Assembly (NCBI GenBank): GCA_900551435.1
Contig: URVW01000046.1
Span: forward strand, 1-18,143
DNA length: 18,143 bases
DNA from: an uncultured Faecalibacterium sp.
GTDB lineage: Bacteria; Bacillota; Clostridia; Oscillospirales; Ruminococcaceae
Direction of reading: 5' to 3'
Below the pieces are notes generated by a model. That model had not been told where the DNA came from, did no database searches, and saw only the letters and a program-made list of their open reading frames with translations. A program made the position numbers and the translations under genes. Each line of letters begins with the position of its first letter. The stretch's first letter is position 1. This document shows, in pieces, positions 14,701 to 18,143 of the stretch.

Positions 14701-15158
14701 AACAGCCGCGCCGTCAGGGCTTCGCGGTTGTAGACCATCCCGGGCTTGAGGGTCAGGGTGTTTTTCAGGAACTCGTCCCGGGGAACGGTGTATTGGAGCA
14801 GGGCTTCGGCGGGGACGCAGACCGCGTTCAGCCGCCCGCCCGCGAGGGAGCCGAGGACCGACAGCCGCCGGTATTCGTACTCGCGGCCCGCGCCCTCCAC
14901 CGGGCGGAGCATGAAGTCCCGGGGCGGGAACACCGCCGCCGTCAGGCCGAGGGCCTTGAGGTCGTCGGCAAAATGGGTCGCTTCGGCCTCACCGGGCGTC
15001 ACGATGCAGAGCGTCCGGCCAAGGTCTTTTTGCAGGGCCGCATACAGCAGGGCACGGCCCGCCGGGGGCAGACCGAACAGCGCTGCGGGACCCGGGGTGG
15101 CAAGGCTTGCAGAAATTTTCTGGTACTCTGCCGTGTTTTTCAGCAGGGATTCGTACAT
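11700..15158 (-). CDS. mfd: Transcription-repair coupling factor Mfd
   Basis: Mfd removes RNA polymerase stalled at DNA damage and recruits the UvrABC excision repair machinery. The 1152-residue length matches the family (about 1150). The N-terminal UvrB-like region covers roughly 1-350, including SVRGDIVDIYAP. The polymerase-interaction domain follows near 485-550, with DYVVHQSHGIGMYAGIQ. The helicase/translocase core has Walker A GDVGVGKTE (about 638-646), APTTLLAWQH, IIDEEQRFGV (about 735-744), SATPIPRTL and QIRGRVGRSGR (about 905-915). The TRCF C-terminal domain (about 1010-1110) is complete. DEEQ rather than DEEH is common in this family. The SD AAAGGAGGT lies a few bases before the ATG. 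It is the middle gene of pth-mfd-lipoprotein. The leader between pth and mfd contains a 256-bp palindromic element. Confidence 0.98.
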   Translation of the reverse strand: MYESLLKNTAEYQKISASLATPGPAALFGLPPAGRALLYAALQKDLGRTLCIVTPGEAEATHFADDLKALGLTAAVFPPRDFMLRPVEGAGREYEYRRLSVLGSLAGGRLNAVCVPAEALLQYTVPRDEFLKNTLTLKPGMVYNREALTARLFAAGYVRRSQVDGPGQFSVRGDIVDIYAPDMRQPARVEYWDDEIDSLASFDLLTQRRDGALEKIYLSPAREVLFGNTAETADALRAAQKKARGKHRTAMEKAMEADLAQLDSGLMPEAMDKYYGLRYPQPATLLDHLDSPIFVLDEVGGIRDAQKATEFRRGEELTGLLEEGVICPGLDVLYQTMDDLAIDAQKQSTLLCENFLRGMNEFKLKDLINAEAYAAPNWGGDMASLREDLDPLIAQGYAVTLFAGTPKGAAALTRDLADKGYAVSLSRDVRPAKGLVQVLPGHLTAGCTFPFAHAAVISSRRHGLDEAAEAKKRKKNKNALSSLSDIKPGDYVVHQSHGIGMYAGIQRLEVQGAIKDYLKIQYSGSDVLYVPVTQLDLLSRYTAPGDEEKVKLAKLGGTEWQRTRAKVKKATEEMAQELIELYARRRQATGYSFPPDGDWQSDFEARFDYDETDDQLNATAEIKKDMEKGYPMDRLLCGDVGVGKTEVALRAAFKCVMGGKQCAILAPTTLLAWQHYNTILSRMEAFPVKVGMLSRFRTAKQQKETLRGLQAGSVDIVVGTHRLLSKDVRFHDLGLVIIDEEQRFGVKHKEKLKESFIGVDMLTLSATPIPRTLNMAMSGIRDLSTIEQPPIERQPVETFVLEYNDVILAEAMKKELARGGQVYYLHNRVDNIESTAAHVSQMVPGARVGIAHGKMTEEELNPVWQHLLNGEIDILVCTTLIETGIDVRNCNTLIIEDADRMGLAQLYQIRGRVGRSGRKAYAYFTFKRDKTLTDIAQKRLSAIREFTAFGSGFRIAMRDLQIRGAGSLLGHSQHGHMEAVGYDLYVKMLGQAIAQAKGEPIQRDKSECLVDLRVDAYIPEKYIADGPGRIEAYKRIAAIQTPEDAADVLDELIDRYGDPPPSVSDLVNVSLVRVQASAVGVYEVTQKKDTLVLQVETLDVPMIRGLLVAFGGRVTAGAGNKPYLSVTLQPDEKPLELLQSILKAMADILSQK

Positions 15159-15181
15159 CGTGGACCTCCTTTGTTAGAGTG

Positions 15182-15437
15182 CCCTCTCAGGCCGCTCCGC
15201 GTCCAGCTCTCCCAAGGGGAGAGCCCTTGGCAGGACGGTCAAGCCTGAGCGGACCAAGAACGTTTTATGTTTCAGGAGCGGCCGGGCTCCGCGACAGAGG
15301 GGAGCAGCTGCTGCCCGTGAGAACAAGGCCCGCTGCGCTGTGGGAGCTTGGACCTAAGCAGTCAGCGAAAAGCTGCCCGACATGCCAATGGCTCCCACTC
15401 TGGGGGAGCTGTCATCGCGCAGCGATGACTGAGAGGG
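15182..15437. repeat. 256-bp palindromic repeat element (MITE-like) between pth and mfd
   Basis: The ends are perfect inverted repeats, CCCTCTCAG (15182-15190) and CTGAGAGGG (15429-15437). Each arm continues with the same plan read inward: CCCTCTCAG, a small stem, CAGCTC..CCC..GGGAG.GCC, then TTGGCA. The left arm holds the perfect hairpin GCTCTCCC-AAG-GGGAGAGC (15206-15224). The right arm holds GCTCCC..GGGAGC (15391-15409) and TCATCGC-GCA-GCGATGA (15412-15428). The element starts 2 bases after the pth stop codon and ends just before the mfd SD, so the operon transcript must cross it. It has no coding capacity. Similar intergenic palindromes are, as I recall, common in Faecalibacterium-type genomes. 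Confidence 0.8.
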
Positions 15438-15439
15438 TC

Positions 15440-16018
15440 TTACCCGTTATACTTGCTCTGGGCCAGCCCCAGTTTCCCATCCATGATGAGCTTTGCGGCG
15501 GCTTCGAGGTCAGGGTAACGGTCGGTCAGCGCCTTGGCATCCTCCGGCGGGAACTTGCCGAGCACCCAGTCGGCCAGATCGTAGTCCGGGCGCGGCTTTG
15601 CGCCCACGCCGATGCGGATGCGGGGGAAGTTCTCGCCGCCCAGACGGGCGATGATGCTCTTCAGGCCGTTGTGGCCGCCCGCAGAACCGGAAGGCCGGAT
15701 GCGCAGCTTGCCGGGGTCCTGGGTGATGTCGTCGCACAGGACGATGACGTGATCGGCAGGGATCTTGAAGAACCCTGCCAGCGGGGCGATGGAATCGCCC
15801 GAAAGGTTCATGTAGGTCAGCGGCTTCAGCAGAACGACCTTGTGGCCGTCCACTTCGCCCTGTCCCCACAGGCCCTGAAATTTGGTTTTGCTGACCGCGA
15901 TGCCCCACTTGCCGGACAGATAGTCCAGCGCGGCAAAACCGGCGTTGTGGCGGGTCCCGTCGTACTTGGACTCCGGGTTGCCCAGACCAGCGATCAGCCA
16001 GATATCATTTGCGTTCAT
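15440..16018 (-). CDS. pth: Peptidyl-tRNA hydrolase
   Basis: Pth cleaves peptidyl-tRNA dropped from ribosomes, recycling tRNA in the cytoplasm. The 192-residue length is normal for the bacterial family. GLGNPESKYDGTRHNAGF (11-28) is the family signature, with the catalytic His24. TYMNLSG, VLCDDITQDPGKLRIR and GSAGGHNGLKSI are the other conserved blocks that form the active site and bind tRNA. The ATG at 16018 is chosen because the protein then starts at the usual distance from the signature. The SD AAAGG is weak, about 11 bases upstream. A TTG 42 bases further out would start inside a hairpin and add an unconserved Lys-rich extension. It is the first gene of the operon with mfd and the lipoprotein gene. 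Confidence 0.96.
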   Translation of the reverse strand: MNANDIWLIAGLGNPESKYDGTRHNAGFAALDYLSGKWGIAVSKTKFQGLWGQGEVDGHKVVLLKPLTYMNLSGDSIAPLAGFFKIPADHVIVLCDDITQDPGKLRIRPSGSAGGHNGLKSIIARLGGENFPRIRIGVGAKPRPDYDLADWVLGKFPPEDAKALTDRYPDLEAAAKLIMDGKLGLAQSKYNG

Positions 16019-16066
16019 AGATTCGATAGCCTTTTCTTTTTTGGATTTGCTCGAAAGCAAGTTCTT

Positions 16067-16075
16067 AGTATACCA
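16067..16075 (-). promoter_or_regulatory. Extended -10 promoter of pth-mfd operon
   Basis: Minus-strand TGG-TATACT: the -10 is at 16067-16072 and the TG is at 16074-16075. No good -35 is seen at 16-18 bases, as often for extended -10 promoters. The leader contains a small hairpin TTGCT-TTCG-AGCAA (16047-16060). Confidence 0.5.
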
Positions 16076-16124
16076 TACGCGCGCGCAAAAAGATATACAT
16101 TATAGCGAAAAATCCCTGCGTGCA

Positions 16125-16159
16125 CAAAAGAGCCCTCTCCACACAAGGGCGGAGAGGGC
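16125..16159 (-). terminator. Intrinsic terminator of the GlmU-like gene
   Basis: GCCCTCTCC (16132-16140) pairs with GGAGAGGGC (16151-16159). Reading on the minus strand the stem is followed by TCTTTT. It lies about 20 bases after the stop codon of the acetyltransferase gene and upstream of the pth promoter, separating the two units. Confidence 0.75.
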
Positions 16160-16178
16160 GGTTGCGGAACGGGAAGGC

Positions 16179-16934
16179 TTATTTGCCCTGCTCGTCCTCC
16201 AGCTTCTTCTTTTTGGCGATGTAGGCTTCCATCTTGGGAGCGGCCCAGCCTTCCAGATTGGTCTGGCGGTCGCGGGCGATGCCCAGCGCCTGTGCGGGCA
16301 CATCCTTGGTGATGGTGCTGCCGGCGGCCGTGTATGCGCCGTCGCCGACCTTGACCGGCGCCACCAGATTGGTGTTGCAGCCGATGAAGCAGTAGTCGCC
16401 GATGGTGGTGCGGAACTTATCTTTGCCGTCGTAGTTGCAGGTGACCGTGCCGCAGCCGAAGTTGCAGTACTTGCCAACGTCGCTGTCGCCGATGTAGGTC
16501 AGATGGCTGACCGTGTTGCCGCGGGCGAAGTTGGAGTTCTTCGTCTCCACATAGGCGCCCAGATGCACGCCGTAGTCCGTGACGGTGTTGACGCGGACAT
16601 GGGTGAAGGGACCGATGTTGTTGTGTGCGCCCAGATGGGAGCCGTAGACCTGACTTGCGTTGACGGTCGTGCCCTCGTCGATGGTGCTGTCCTCGATCAG
16701 GCTGTTGGGGCCGATGACGCAGCCCGCACCGATGACGGTCTTGCCGCGCAGGATCGTGCCGGAAAGGATGGTCGCACCCGGTGCGATGACGACGCTCTCG
16801 TCGATCTCGACGGTGCGGCTCTGGATGCGGACACCGTTCGCGATGTGGCGGAGCAGAACTTCTTCACGGCTCGATTCGGCGGCGTCCAGCTGTGCGCGGG
16901 CGGCTTCCAGTGCAGAATTGGAAATGGATTCCAT
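16179..16934 (-). CDS. GlmU-type glucosamine-1-phosphate N-acetyltransferase domain, standalone
   Basis: This 251-residue protein corresponds to the C-terminal half of GlmU. That half acetylates glucosamine-1-phosphate with acetyl-CoA on the way to UDP-GlcNAc for peptidoglycan. It forms a left-handed parallel beta-helix of hexapeptide repeats from about residue 40. The active-site residues of E. coli GlmU can be matched: Arg114 (HVR), Lys132 (VETK), His144 and Tyr147 in SHLTYIGD, Asn158, and Lys173 in CNYDGKDKF. The N-terminal helix (5-34, ending IANGV) corresponds to the linker after the uridyltransferase domain, and the whole uridyltransferase half is absent. The start at 16934 has a strong SD (AAGGAGG, 6 bases away), and the upstream DNA is AT-rich and non-coding, so this is not a simple truncation seen here. 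It is divergent from ppdK. It could instead acetylate a related sugar phosphate. Confidence 0.88.
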   Translation of the reverse strand: MESISNSALEAARAQLDAAESSREEVLLRHIANGVRIQSRTVEIDESVVIAPGATILSGTILRGKTVIGAGCVIGPNSLIEDSTIDEGTTVNASQVYGSHLGAHNNIGPFTHVRVNTVTDYGVHLGAYVETKNSNFARGNTVSHLTYIGDSDVGKYCNFGCGTVTCNYDGKDKFRTTIGDYCFIGCNTNLVAPVKVGDGAYTAAGSTITKDVPAQALGIARDRQTNLEGWAAPKMEAYIAKKKKLEDEQGK

Positions 16935-17103
16935 AATAATCCTCCTTGGGAAGATGCATTGCTGTGCGGACCGCAGAAAGGGAGAAATTCCGACAAAGTT
17001 GTGAAAAGCGGTCCACATCAAAATTTATTGGATAGAAAGATGTATCCAACAAGCCGAAAAACGGCTTCAGAAAACAAAAACCTCTCGAAATCTTTCCCAT
17101 TCT

Positions 17104-17132
17104 ATATTACCGAAAAACTCAGTAAAATGCAA
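17104..17132 (-). promoter_or_regulatory. Possible promoter of the GlmU-like gene
   Basis: Minus strand: TTGCAT (17127-17132), 17-base spacer, TAATAT (17104-17109). The match is weak and would give a leader of about 160 bases containing the hairpins at 17028-17067. Confidence 0.3.
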
Positions 17133-17195
17133 GAGTTTGTACAAAATTTATCAAACAAATTCGGTGTTTTGCACGGTGGCAAGAAAGGGATTTTC

Positions 17196-17204
17196 TGGTA
17201 TAAT
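17196..17204 (+). promoter_or_regulatory. Extended -10 promoter of ppdK
   Basis: TGG-TATAAT with a perfect -10 at 17199-17204. The -35 region is poor. The predicted leader is about 100 bases and contains TCATCGT (17229-17235) / ACGATGA (17253-17259), then the SD GGGAGG (17293-17298). Confidence 0.65.
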
Positions 17205-17308
17205 GATTAAGCATTCACATGACAATGTTCATCGTATCAGAATTGTGTGCAAACGATGAGACCGCCGGAGCAGAGCACCGGAGGCCATAATTGGGAGGTA
17301 AACAACGC

Positions 17309-18143
<835 letters not shown>

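Larger units (their letters stand above)
16935..17308. other. AT-rich divergent intergenic region (374 bp) with several inverted repeats
   Basis: No gene is seen in this gap. It contains TTGGATA (17028-17034) / TATCCAA (17043-17049), then AAGCCG (17051-17056) / CGGCTT (17062-17067). A nested pair follows: ACCGAA (about 17109-17114) / TTCGGT (17159-17164) around AAACTC/GAGTTT. TTTGTACAAA (17136-17145) is a perfect 10-bp palindrome. The ppdK promoter and a possible promoter for the GlmU-like gene lie here. The inverted repeats could be operators or leader hairpins; none matches a binding site I know. Confidence 0.6.

Noticed and set aside
13134..15248. 704-codon plus-strand frame opposite mfd, and a similar one at 11742-13034
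   Set aside because: Both are antisense to conserved Mfd domains and have no motif or SD; the first also ends inside the palindromic repeat.
15182..15437. CRISPR-like array
   Set aside because: The repeats are inverted arms of a palindrome, not direct repeats with regular spacers, and no cas gene is near.
16019..16060. Upstream TTG start for Pth
   Set aside because: It lies inside a leader hairpin at the predicted transcript start and adds a Lys-rich stretch not seen in the family.

Overview
The window reads as a chromosomal segment of a GC-rich, gut-type Clostridia bacterium. Protein style and gene complement fit Faecalibacterium or a close Oscillospiraceae relative best. This is inferred from remembered sequence features, not from a search. 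Thirteen genes are supported: twelve complete and one cut by the right edge. I see no tRNA, rRNA, CRISPR array, transposase or phage gene.

Layout, left to right. (1) 1-1613: tail of a dispersed repeat, an extended -10 promoter, an NSS-family sodium:solute symporter and its terminator. (2) 1635-4263: a cytoplasmic family 2 glycoside hydrolase on the minus strand, divergent from a membrane-anchored DUF4830-like protein with a duplicated 26-residue acidic tail repeat. (3) 4341-6515: the general PTS operon ptsH-ptsI, with a structured leader, an intrinsic terminator between the two genes and a second one after ptsI. (4) 6585-10343: a cation diffusion facilitator with a Mn-type metal site, a class I/II aminotransferase 17 bases later, then a eukaryote-like NADP isocitrate dehydrogenase. 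(5) 10344-10517: a 147-bp element with inverted ends that fills the convergent gap and is a second copy of the repeat at the left edge. (6) 16072 down to 10518, minus strand: pth, mfd and a SurA/PrsA-like lipoprotein as one operon. A 256-bp palindromic repeat element sits between pth and mfd. (7) 16125-18143: a standalone GlmU acetyltransferase domain on the minus strand, divergent from ppdK (pyruvate phosphate dikinase), which runs off the window.

How the genes relate. PtsI/HPr (PEP-dependent sugar phosphorylation) and PpdK (PEP-pyruvate interconversion) both act at the PEP node. Isocitrate dehydrogenase supplies 2-oxoglutarate and NADPH, and its neighbour is an aminotransferase, which may use that 2-oxoglutarate. 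pth and mfd are housekeeping genes for translation and repair.

I found no obvious new multi-gene defence or mobile system. The most interesting signals are: the two-copy structured repeat with a compensatory base-pair change; the palindromic element inside the pth-mfd transcript; an HPr with Lys instead of the regulatory Ser46; a GlmU reduced to its acetyltransferase half; and a Mn-type CDF with a doubled C-terminal domain.
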